A stretch of 17,067 nucleotides of DNA from RGDT01 sp964630925 (lineage in GTDB: Bacteria > Planctomycetota > Planctomycetia > Gemmatales > Gemmataceae). The position numbers and the translations under genes are program-made. Shown one piece after another: positions 1 through 6,784 of the stretch. The notes under the pieces were generated by a model. That model worked only from the letters and a program-made list of their open reading frames with translations, was not told the origin of the DNA and ran no database searches. How positions within the stretch are numbered: the first letter of the stretch is position 1; the number at the start of each line of letters is the position of its first letter. Where the stretch lies: the NCBI GenBank assembly GCA_964630925.1, contig CAZVZK010000193.1, forward strand, positions 1 through 17,067. Direction: 5' to 3'.

Positions 1-179
1 CCTTATCCCGCAACAGATTGGGATTGACTACCCGCGTTGTCTCTTGACGGTATTGCGGCTAATCCCGGTCACGAATCCGCGTGGGCGGCGTCACGGCTGC
101 CGGGGTGCGGCGTAACAAGGTAGTGGCGTCATCCCGCCCGGCCGAGATTCTTCGCCGGACAGGTGACGGTGGGGAGCAT

Positions 180-890
180 ATGATGAAGGTTGCCACGTCT
201 CGTGCCGAGCGGAAGATGCGGGGGGACACCTCGATGGAATTCACGCCCGAGCGGCCGCCGGAGGACCTGCCGACGACGTTCATGATGCACCTCGTCGAGC
301 GCATGCGCGACGGCGACAAGGCCGCCTGCAACGAGCTGTTCACGCGGATCAGCCTGCGCATGCAGGGCATCGCACGCCGCATGCTCCGCCGCTTCCCCGG
401 CGTGCAGCGCTGGGAGGAGGCCGAGGACATCGTACAGAAGGCCGCCCTGCGCCTCTGGCGCGCCCTCAAGCAGATCAAGCCGGAGACGATGCGGGCGTTC
501 TACGGCCTCGCCGCCGAGCAGGTGCGCCGCGAGCTGCTCGACATGGCCCGGCATTATTACGGCCCCCTGGGGCTGGGCACGCACCACGAGAGCAACCTCC
601 ACCTCGAGAATTCCGGCGGCGACCTCGTGCCGCGCCGCGAGCTGGCGGTGTCGGTCGAGGCCCCGGAGGACGCCGAGCGCTGGACGGCGTTCCACCAGGC
701 CATCGAGAAACTGCCGGCCGACGAGCGCGAGGTGTTCAGCCTGACGTTCTACCACGGCTGGGGGCAGAAGGAGATCGCCGAGCTGATCCAGGTGGACGAG
801 CGCACCGTCCGCCGCCGCTGGCGCCGCGCCTGCGAGCAGCTCGACCTGATGCTCGGCGGCCACCTGCCGCTGGTGCCGGAGAAGATGTAA
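180..890 (+). CDS. ECF-type RNA polymerase sigma factor (sigma-70 family)
   Basis: The product is an alternative sigma factor expected to direct RNA polymerase to a specific promoter set. From the ATG at 180 it is 236 aa. Region 2 lies at about residues 36-125, with the EDIVQKAALRLWRAL stretch (82-96) in the place of the -10-recognising helix. The linker carries RRELLDMARHYYGP, a run I associate with planctomycete ECF sigmas. Region 4 is at about 165-225, with a helix-turn-helix at 193-217 (GWGQKEIAELI then VDERTVRRRW). The start is uncertain: GGAG at 173-176 serves ATG 180 or 183, but ATG 234, behind a G-rich run at 220-226, would give 218 aa and begin closer to the conserved part. No anti-sigma gene is adjacent. 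In planctomycetes such sigmas often sit near Ser/Thr kinases, and two lie about 1.5 kb downstream. The family call is firm; target promoters are unknown. Confidence 0.9.
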   Translation: MMKVATSRAERKMRGDTSMEFTPERPPEDLPTTFMMHLVERMRDGDKAACNELFTRISLRMQGIARRMLRRFPGVQRWEEAEDIVQKAALRLWRALKQIKPETMRAFYGLAAEQVRRELLDMARHYYGPLGLGTHHESNLHLENSGGDLVPRRELAVSVEAPEDAERWTAFHQAIEKLPADEREVFSLTFYHGWGQKEIAELIQVDERTVRRRWRRACEQLDLMLGGHLPLVPEKM

Positions 891-923
891 GCGATGGGGT
901 GGGTCGAGCCCCGCGCTTTCACC

Positions 924-980
924 CGGGCCCTCACGGGGCCCGCTCGCCTGTTCCAGGACACGTCCGGCGCCGCCCGGACG
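924..980 (+). terminator. Tandem GC-rich hairpins after the sigma gene
   Basis: Two perfect hairpins follow the sigma stop codon. The first has a 7-bp stem CGGGCCC/GGGCCCG at 924-930 and 936-942 with loop TCACG. The second has a 7-bp stem CGTCCGG/CCGGACG at 961-967 and 974-980 with loop CGCCGC. Neither is followed by a clear T tract, so they are not textbook intrinsic terminators. In a GC-rich genome they could still act as terminators or as mRNA 3'-end stabilisers. They separate the sigma gene from the next gene, which has its own promoter-like sequence. Confidence 0.45.
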
Positions 981-1007
981 AATCAGCCGCCCGCCCGCCC
1001 GGGCGTT

Positions 1008-1016
1008 TGATAGAAT
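1008..1016 (+). promoter_or_regulatory. Extended -10 promoter-like element
   Basis: The sequence TGATAGAAT is a TGn extended -10 followed by TAGAAT (five of six to TATAAT). It lies 30 nt before the start codon of the small Cys-pair gene. It is an AT-rich island in a very GC-rich spacer. No -35 match is seen 16-19 nt upstream, which fits an extended -10 promoter but leaves the call tentative. Confidence 0.35.
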
Positions 1017-1046
1017 AGTCTGCGCCCAGAGAAGCGCGGGTGTGAG

Positions 1047-1409
1047 ATGAGTCTGCCGCCGAAAAGTAAGGTCATCGGGGTCAAGGTCGTCAAGCGGCTG
1101 TGCGGCTGCGACGGGGAGTTCGAGGAGCTGGCCGGCGACCGCTTCAGCGCGCAACGGCTGGCCAAGTTCAAGGAGAGCCGCTGCCCCACCTGCGCCGCCA
1201 GGCGCGCCGAGGAGCAGGCCAAACTCATGATCCCCAAGGGCGAGGCCTACGCCGCCCTGCCGGTGGGCACGCAGGTCGCGCTCGTGTGCGAGGCGGAAGG
1301 CGCCTGGGCCGCCAAGCTGACGGCGGCCGACAGGACCGTCGAGGCCCGCAGCACCAACCCGCAGGCGGCGATGCTGGCCGCGGCGCGCCTGTGGGGCGCG
1401 GGCGGCTGA
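1047..1409 (+). CDS. Small Cys-pair (zinc-ribbon-like) hypothetical protein
   Basis: I do not recognise this 120-aa protein. Its N-terminal half has four cysteines in a zinc-ribbon-like arrangement: CGC at 19-21 and CPTC at 46-49, separated by a charged helical stretch, with one more Cys at 81. The C-terminal half is Ala-rich with alternating hydrophobic residues and looks like a small alpha/beta fold. No signal peptide or membrane segment is visible. The start at 1047 follows an extended -10-like box by 30 nt and has only a weak purine-rich leader as ribosome site. The gene is coding by GC3 pattern and by its position between sigma and Uma2 genes on the same strand. A hairpin (GCGGC/GCCGC) encloses its TGA stop codon. 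Zinc binding is inference from Cys spacing only. Confidence 0.7.
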   Translation: MSLPPKSKVIGVKVVKRLCGCDGEFEELAGDRFSAQRLAKFKESRCPTCAARRAEEQAKLMIPKGEAYAALPVGTQVALVCEAEGAWAAKLTAADRTVEARSTNPQAAMLAAARLWGAGG

Positions 1410-1426
1410 GCCGCGGCCTCCTGGCA

Positions 1427-1456
1427 TGGACAGCCACTCCGCCGACCGCCTATGAT
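1427..1456 (+). promoter_or_regulatory. Sigma-70-like promoter for the Uma2 gene
   Basis: TGGACA (1427-1432, five of six to TTGACA) and TATGAT (1451-1456, five of six to TATAAT) are separated by 18 nt. The -10 lies 26 nt before the Uma2 ATG, with a strong GAGGAG ribosome site at 1472-1477 in between. This indicates that the Uma2 gene can be transcribed separately from the gene before it. Confidence 0.5.
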
Positions 1457-1482
1457 GCCCCGGCCTGCATCGAGGAGAGGCC

Positions 1483-2061
1483 ATGTCCCCAATCCTTCCT
1501 GCCCCTACCGCCGCACCGGCCGGGCCACGCCCGCTCCGATGGACCTGCGATGAGTTCCACCGCTTCGGCGACATGGGGATCTTTGAGGGCCGCGGGGCGT
1601 GCCTCATCGACGGCGTGATCCTGGAGGCCGGCCCGATGAATCCTCCACACGCCCTCGCCCTGGAGGCGCTCGACGAGGTCCTGCGGGTGGTGTTCGGGGC
1701 CGGCTGGCGCTTCCGCGTGCAGATGCCGCTCGTCCTCGGCCTGCACACCGACCCGCTGCCCGACTTCGCCGTCATCCCTGGTGCCAGGCTTGCCGGCGCG
1801 GGGCACCCTGTCTCCGCCGCCCTCGTCGTCGAGGTGGCCGACTCGTCCCTGCGCTTCGACACGGAAGAGAAACGCAGGCTCTACGCCGCCGCGGGCATCC
1901 CCGACTACTGGGTGGTGGACGTGAACGCACGGCGGCTGCTCGTGTTCCGCACGCCCCAGGGGGGCGACTACGCCGACCAGCAGACGTTCGCGGCAGGCGA
2001 CGCCGTCGCCCCCCTCGCCGTCCCCGGCCAGCCCGTGCAGGTGGCGGCGCTGTTCGCGTGA
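1483..2061 (+). CDS. Uma2 family (DUF820) PD-(D/E)XK nuclease-fold protein
   Basis: This 192-aa protein matches the Uma2/DUF820 family, which adopts a restriction-endonuclease-like fold and is abundant in planctomycetes and cyanobacteria. Visible motifs are LIDGVILE (41-48), NPPH with His56, the LPDFAVI strand with Asp94, LVVEVADSS with Glu117, then D126-T-E-E-K130-R-R-L-Y and the IPDYWVVDV strand (139-147). Asp94, Glu117 and Lys130 form the expected PD...ExK-like catalytic set, so the active site looks complete. The start at 1483 is supported by GAGGAG at 1472-1477. The gene ends one base before the stop position of a decayed fumarase 3' end on the opposite strand. The cellular role of the family is not settled; nuclease activity is inferred from fold and residues. 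Confidence 0.9.
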   Translation: MSPILPAPTAAPAGPRPLRWTCDEFHRFGDMGIFEGRGACLIDGVILEAGPMNPPHALALEALDEVLRVVFGAGWRFRVQMPLVLGLHTDPLPDFAVIPGARLAGAGHPVSAALVVEVADSSLRFDTEEKRRLYAAAGIPDYWVVDVNARRLLVFRTPQGGDYADQQTFAAGDAVAPLAVPGQPVQVAALFA

Positions 2062-2062
2062 A

Positions 2063-2175
2063 TCAGATCACGCCCGCCAGCCGACCCTTCGACGCCTCGC
2101 TCATCAGCGTGCGGCGAGCGTCCGTGGCCGCCCATCGTCACCACGGCGGGGAAGTCCACGACGCGCGGCCACCCG
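2063..2175 (-). pseudogene. Frameshifted remnant of the class I fumarase 3' end
   Basis: Read on the minus strand, this segment encodes DFPAVVTMGGHGRSPHA, matching DFPAVVTMDSHGRSLHA near the C-terminus of the intact fumarase at 10956-12482. Position 2071-2157 aligns with 10967-11055 with 80 of 87 bases identical and one 2-nt gap (my count by eye). The gap, at about 2101-2102, shifts the frame. In the shifted frame the end reads RLAGVI-stop, with the stop at 2063-2065, against RLAGVMA-stop in the intact gene. Upstream codons (GWP-RVVDF against VWQLRVKDF) show homology fading near 2175. No ribosome site or rest of the gene is present. It is not translated usefully; it is a relic of duplication or insertion. 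Confidence 0.85.
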
Positions 2176-2220
2176 GCGGCCAGCCAGGACATCATCCCCG
2201 ATGACCCCTATCCTGCCCCA

Positions 2221-2232
2221 TATCGTGCGATA
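2221..2232. repeat. Short inverted repeat TATCGTGCGATA
   Basis: TATCG and CGATA form a perfect 5-bp inverted repeat around a 2-nt centre. It lies in the otherwise unexplained leader between the fumarase remnant and the first kinase start at 2354, about 120 nt upstream. It could be an operator for the kinase pair or chance. I see no convincing -35/-10 pair nearby. Confidence 0.3.
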
Positions 2233-2353
2233 GCCGGCGGGTCATGAACGACGCGAACCGTCTCCTCGACGGGCCGTACGGATCGTCGGCCCGGCCCCAC
2301 CTCAAGCGATGTCGGCATACGCACGGGGCCATGATCCGCTGCCGGAGCCACCC

Positions 2354-5300
2354 ATGGACGAAAAGACGCTGTTCCACGAAGCCTTGTCGCATCCGGCCGG
2401 GGAGCGTACCGCCTTCCTGGATGCGGCGTGTGCCGACAGGCCAGGGCTCCGCGCCTCTGTCGAGGCCCTCCTCCGGGGGCACGAGGCGTCCGGTCCGGGC
2501 ACGACGGCGGATCTGGCGGCGGGAGGCGACCCGGCGTTCGGCGCGACCGGTGACTACGCGCTGCCCAGGGGGGCGCCGGCCGGCGCCGGCCCGCTCGGCC
2601 CCGGCGTGGTGATCGGAGGTCGGTACGTCCTGGTGGAGAAGCTCGGCGAGGGGGGCATGGGTGAGGTCTGGACCGCCGACCAGACCGAGCCGGTCAAACG
2701 CAAGGTCGCCCTCAAGCTGGTGAAGACCGGCATGGACAGCGCCGCCGTGCTGGCCCGCTTCGAGGCGGAGCGGCAGGCGCTGGCCCTCATGGACCATCCC
2801 GGCATCGCCCGCGTGCTCGACGGCGGCCTGACGCCGCATGGCCAGCCGTTCTTCGTCATGGAGCTGGTGCAGGGCCAGACCCTCATGACGTTCTGCGAGG
2901 AGCGTCGCCTGACGATCCGGCAGCGTCTGGAGCTGTTCGTCCCCATCTGCCAGGCGGTGCAGCACGCCCACTCCAAGGGCATCGTCCACCGCGATCTCAA
3001 GCCCGCCAACATCCTCGTGACGATGGTCGATGGCAAGGCCGTGCCCCGGGTCATCGACTTCGGCCTCGCCAAGGCCATGTCGGGCGACCTCACCGAGGAG
3101 GGCGTCCGCACCCAGGCCGGAGGCGTGATCGGCACCCTGGAATACATGGCCCCCGAGCAGGCCGCCGGGACCGACCTCGACACCCGCGCCGATGTTTACT
3201 CCCTCGGCGTCATCCTCTATGAGTTGCTCGCCGGCACTCGGCCCTTCGACAGCCGGCTGGTGAAGACGGCGTCGATGCTGGAGTTCCTCCGCCTCATCCA
3301 GGAGACGGAGCCGCCCCGGCCCTCGGCGCGGGTCGCGGCCGATCCTCGCTTGCCGGCATTGGCGGGGATGCGGCGTATGGCTCCCGCCGCTCTGGCCCCC
3401 CTCTTGCGCGGCGAATTGGATTGGGTGGCGATGAAGAGCCTGGAGAAGAGGCGCGAGCGACGCTACGAGACGGCCAGCGCCCTCGCCGCCGACCTCCAAC
3501 GCCATCTCGCCGACGAGCCGGTGGAGGCCCGCCCTCCCAGCGTGGGCTATCGGCTGGGGAAATTCCTGGCGCGCAACCGCGTGCTGGTGTCGGCGGCGGC
3601 ACTGGTGCTGCTTTCCCTCATCGCCGGGGGAGGGTTGGCGATCTGGCAAGCCGTCGTCGCCAGGCAGGCCCGCGACGACGCCTTAGCCCTCGTCGGTGAG
3701 AAGAGCCGCCTGGCCGATGACAACGCGGCACTTGCAAAGACCGAAAGCGAGGCGAGGGCCGCCCGCGAACTGGAGCTGCGGCGTTCCCAGGCGGTCCTGT
3801 TCGGCAGCCAGATCGAACGCTCGGCCCTGATCCGCGAGCGCAGTCCCTGGGCCGCCTACGCCATGCTCTACGACCTGAGCTTTTGTCCCGTCGAACAGCG
3901 CGACCTGGCCTGGAACGCCGCCGTCGCGGTCACGCTGCGGCAACGCATCGGCACCTTCGGCACGGTCGGCACCGCGAACGCCCTCAGCCCCGACGGCAAG
4001 ATCCTGGCCGTCGCCACCAGCCGCGACGTCCGCCTGCTCGCGATTCCCTCGAGCACCACCCTGGCGCGCTTGCCCAGACAGGGGGACCGCGGGGTGCGGG
4101 TCGTCTTCAGCCCCGACAGTAACACGGTGGCCATCATCAGCGGCGACCCGATGGGACTCCCCCAGCCGCCGATGCCTGGGACAGCCCAGTTGTTCGACAC
4201 CGCCGGGAAGAACCACGGCTCGCTCGAAGGTCACACCGACCGCGTGGCCGCCCTTGCGTTTAGCCCCGACGGCAAGACCGCGGTCACTGGCTCGGGAGAC
4301 GGCACGGCCCGCGTCTGGGATCTGGCGACGTTCAAACAGACGCACCTGCTCGGCGACCACGGCAAACCGGTCGCTGCCGTCGCGTTCAGCCCCGATGGCA
4401 AGACCCTGGCCACGGGCGGCTTCGATCACGCCGTCCGGCTGTGGGATTCGACGACGTTCCAGAACACCGCCACCTGGAAGGTCGAGAGCAAGCCCACCGC
4501 CCCTGGGCTGGGCGAACAGAAGCACCCGTTCGGGGCGGCGGGCGTCGTGGCGCTCGACTTCAGCCCCAACGGCAAGACCCTGGCGGTGGCCAGCAGCAAT
4601 CGCGTGATCGAATTTCGCGAGGTCGCCGGCGGCGCGCTGACCGCAGCCATCCGCGATCTGCCCCTGTACCCGCGGTCGATGCAGTTCTCCCACAACGGGG
4701 CGGGTATCCTGCTCGATGCCGTCCGGGCCGGCCTCTGGGACATCCCCAGCGGAAAAATTGTGCGCGAGTTCACCGCCATGTCGGCTGGCAACGTGGCCTT
4801 CAGCCGCAACACCGGCCGGGTCGCCATCGGCGGTTCGTCCTTCGATCCAGGGCAGATGTACGACCTCGGCGCGCCGCTGGAGTCGGCCCGGTTGCCATTG
4901 CAGAAGGAGCGCGGCGCGCCGCCTGCGGCCGCCTTCACCCCAACGGGCGATCTCTTCGCTGCGGCCGGCACGAAGGGCGTGCTGGTTTGGGACGTGGCGA
5001 CGCGCCGAGTGCGGCACACGCTGGCCGGGCATCGCGGCGGTGTCAAGGCGCTGGCCATCAGCCCGGACGCTCGCCTGCTGGTCTCCGGTGATCGGGCCGC
5101 ACGGAACGGCCCACCGGCCGAACTGCGCTGGTGGGATCTGACCACGGGCGACGCGCCGGGCAGGGTCGAACTGGGCGCTGCCGACGTGCGTTCGATCGAC
5201 TTCAGCCCAGACGGCAGGAGCGTGGCCTCGTTCCACTGGAATCGCGAAGATCCCCAGAAGCTGCCGACCCCGGTCGTCACCGTGTGGGACGCCGCCGGGC

Positions 5301-6760
5301 GGAAGTTGCGCTACACCCTGGAGGTGCCGCCGTCGCGCTGGGAGCCGCTGGGAGCCGATCACCCGAAACTGCGGTTCCATCCCTCGGGGCGGACACTGAT
5401 CCTGGCCTCGGGCCGGCAACTTTGCACCTGGGATCTCGAAACACGCACGGTCGAACGGACGTGGCTCATCGGCACGGCCATCGAGCAGGTCGTCGCCCCG
5501 CCCTTCATGGACCTGGCCGTCAGCGCCGACGGCATCCATCTGGCCACGAGTCATTTCCTACCGCAGACGGGGCCGGAGGTGCGCCTGTGGGATCTGCGAA
5601 CGGGGCAACAACTGCACAAGATCAGTGCCGGCGAGGGCAGCGCAGCCGGCTTCTCGGTGCGCTTCAGCCCCGACGGCAAGACCCTGCTCGTCGGCGGCGA
5701 GGGAGTTGTGCGCTTCCTCGACGTGCGAACGATGCAGACGCGCGGGGCGTTGCCGGTGCCGGGCTACATCCAGCAGGCCGTCTTCCTCAGCCCCGATGGT
5801 CGAACCCTGGCCGCCCTGCCGATTCACAGCGTCCTCTTCGACCGCGACCCGGCCCCGGAGAACGTCGAGGCGTTCCTATGGGACATCGGCCCGCCGGCGA
5901 CCCGGTTGCTCTTTCCGGGGCGACTGGTCAGCATCCCCCTGCGGCTGACCCGCGACGGAACGCGCCTCATCCAGAACGACTCCGCCGGGGTGCTGAACGT
6001 CTGGGAGACCGAGACCGGCAAACTGCTCGGTTCGTTCGACACGAGAAAAAATACCATTGGCTTACTGCGCAGCCCCGACGACCGGTTCCTGGCCGGCAGC
6101 GATCTGCTGGCACCGGAGGACGAGAGGCGGCGCGCCCTCGACCCGAATGTCGGCCCCGAGGGTTGGCTGGCCGGCAAGTACCCGGCCATCGTGACACTGC
6201 TCGATCTGCGCACCCTGGACTACCGCCGGATCGAGGTCGGCAAGGGCCGGATCGATCACATGATCTTCTCGCGCGACGGCACGCGGTTGCTGTTCCAGCA
6301 CAACACCACCGTGGGCCAGGGAACGGTGCCCGGCAAGCAGGATTATTCGGTCGAGGTGCTGACCGTGCCGGAGGGGCGTTCGCTGGGGGTCTTTCCGTTC
6401 CCGGGGGCCGACTCCATGAGCATTTCGTGCAACCCGACAGGGAGCCTGATCGCGGTGAAGCTCGGCGAGGGAGTGCTGCGAGTGATCGAGCCGGCGACGC
6501 AGACCGTCGGCCCGGTGTTGGACACGGCGGGCCGCGTCCGGAGGTGGCGCTTCAGCGCGGACGGTTCGCGTCTGGTGATCGACGCGGCCGTCTGGGACTG
6601 GCGCAACGGCAAGCGGGTGGAAGAGCCGATCCCGGCAGACGTTCCCGTTCCCAAACCGCCAGCACAGCGATTCCGGCTCGTCGCCACGCCGCTCGGGACC
6701 ACACTCGTCGATCTGCGGATCCAACCGCCGGCCATCGGGATGCGCGAAGCACAACCGTAA
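2354..6760 (+). CDS. Giant transmembrane Ser/Thr protein kinase with C-terminal WD40-like repeats (first copy)
   Basis: This is a Hanks-type Ser/Thr kinase of 1468 aa that would phosphorylate unknown proteins in the cytoplasm. The start at 2354 is chosen over ATG 2309 because GGAG lies at 2344-2347 and MDEKTLFHEAL is the usual beginning of planctomycete kinases of this type. Order: FHEAL-type N-terminal extension (1-46); catalytic domain with LGEGGMGEVW (97-106), invariant Lys121, HRDLKPAN (212-219), Asp235-Phe-Gly and APE (266-268); the conserved ELDW segment and RRYETASALAADLQRHLADEPVEARPPS; one membrane helix (about 410-430); a charged helical linker to about 490; then roughly nineteen blade-like units built on FSPDGK/LSPDGR turns from about 540 to the end. 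All catalytic residues are present, so activity is expected. It is the first gene of a tandem pair and shares 299 identical bases with the second. Confidence 0.93.
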   Translation: MDEKTLFHEALSHPAGERTAFLDAACADRPGLRASVEALLRGHEASGPGTTADLAAGGDPAFGATGDYALPRGAPAGAGPLGPGVVIGGRYVLVEKLGEGGMGEVWTADQTEPVKRKVALKLVKTGMDSAAVLARFEAERQALALMDHPGIARVLDGGLTPHGQPFFVMELVQGQTLMTFCEERRLTIRQRLELFVPICQAVQHAHSKGIVHRDLKPANILVTMVDGKAVPRVIDFGLAKAMSGDLTEEGVRTQAGGVIGTLEYMAPEQAAGTDLDTRADVYSLGVILYELLAGTRPFDSRLVKTASMLEFLRLIQETEPPRPSARVAADPRLPALAGMRRMAPAALAPLLRGELDWVAMKSLEKRRERRYETASALAADLQRHLADEPVEARPPSVGYRLGKFLARNRVLVSAAALVLLSLIAGGGLAIWQAVVARQARDDALALVGEKSRLADDNAALAKTESEARAARELELRRSQAVLFGSQIERSALIRERSPWAAYAMLYDLSFCPVEQRDLAWNAAVAVTLRQRIGTFGTVGTANALSPDGKILAVATSRDVRLLAIPSSTTLARLPRQGDRGVRVVFSPDSNTVAIISGDPMGLPQPPMPGTAQLFDTAGKNHGSLEGHTDRVAALAFSPDGKTAVTGSGDGTARVWDLATFKQTHLLGDHGKPVAAVAFSPDGKTLATGGFDHAVRLWDSTTFQNTATWKVESKPTAPGLGEQKHPFGAAGVVALDFSPNGKTLAVASSNRVIEFREVAGGALTAAIRDLPLYPRSMQFSHNGAGILLDAVRAGLWDIPSGKIVREFTAMSAGNVAFSRNTGRVAIGGSSFDPGQMYDLGAPLESARLPLQKERGAPPAAAFTPTGDLFAAAGTKGVLVWDVATRRVRHTLAGHRGGVKALAISPDARLLVSGDRAARNGPPAELRWWDLTTGDAPGRVELGAADVRSIDFSPDGRSVASFHWNREDPQKLPTPVVTVWDAAGRKLRYTLEVPPSRWEPLGADHPKLRFHPSGRTLILASGRQLCTWDLETRTVERTWLIGTAIEQVVAPPFMDLAVSADGIHLATSHFLPQTGPEVRLWDLRTGQQLHKISAGEGSAAGFSVRFSPDGKTLLVGGEGVVRFLDVRTMQTRGALPVPGYIQQAVFLSPDGRTLAALPIHSVLFDRDPAPENVEAFLWDIGPPATRLLFPGRLVSIPLRLTRDGTRLIQNDSAGVLNVWETETGKLLGSFDTRKNTIGLLRSPDDRFLAGSDLLAPEDERRRALDPNVGPEGWLAGKYPAIVTLLDLRTLDYRRIEVGKGRIDHMIFSRDGTRLLFQHNTTVGQGTVPGKQDYSVEVLTVPEGRSLGVFPFPGADSMSISCNPTGSLIAVKLGEGVLRVIEPATQTVGPVLDTAGRVRRWRFSADGSRLVIDAAVWDWRNGKRVEEPIPADVPVPKPPAQRFRLVATPLGTTLVDLRIQPPAIGMREAQP
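2587..2885 (+). repeat. 299-nt segment identical to 6907-7205 (kinase copy 1)
   Basis: Base-by-base comparison shows complete identity with 6907-7205, with an offset of exactly 4320. It covers the start of the catalytic domain from PLGPGVVIGG through the invariant lysine to ELVQGQTL. Identity includes all third codon positions. It stops abruptly at both ends: to the left the N-termini are unrelated, and to the right substitutions appear from 2886. Confidence 0.95.
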
Positions 6761-6784
6761 GCAACCATTGGAAGTGGGGGATTC

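Noticed and set aside
8..66. Inverted repeats CCGCAA/TTGCGG (8-13, 53-58) and GGGATT/AATCCC (20-25, 61-66)
   Set aside because: The pairs cross each other, so only one could form, the loops are long, and no gene end is visible before them; too weak to call a structure.
129..1862. A 577-codon minus-strand open frame across sigma, the Cys-pair gene and Uma2
   Set aside because: It overlaps three supported genes, has biased composition and no motif or ribosome site; it is a product of high GC.
2309..2353. Upstream ATG at 2309 as the start of the first kinase
   Set aside because: The extra 15 residues lack conservation style, and ATG 2354 has GGAG 6 nt upstream with the familiar MDEKTLFHEAL beginning.
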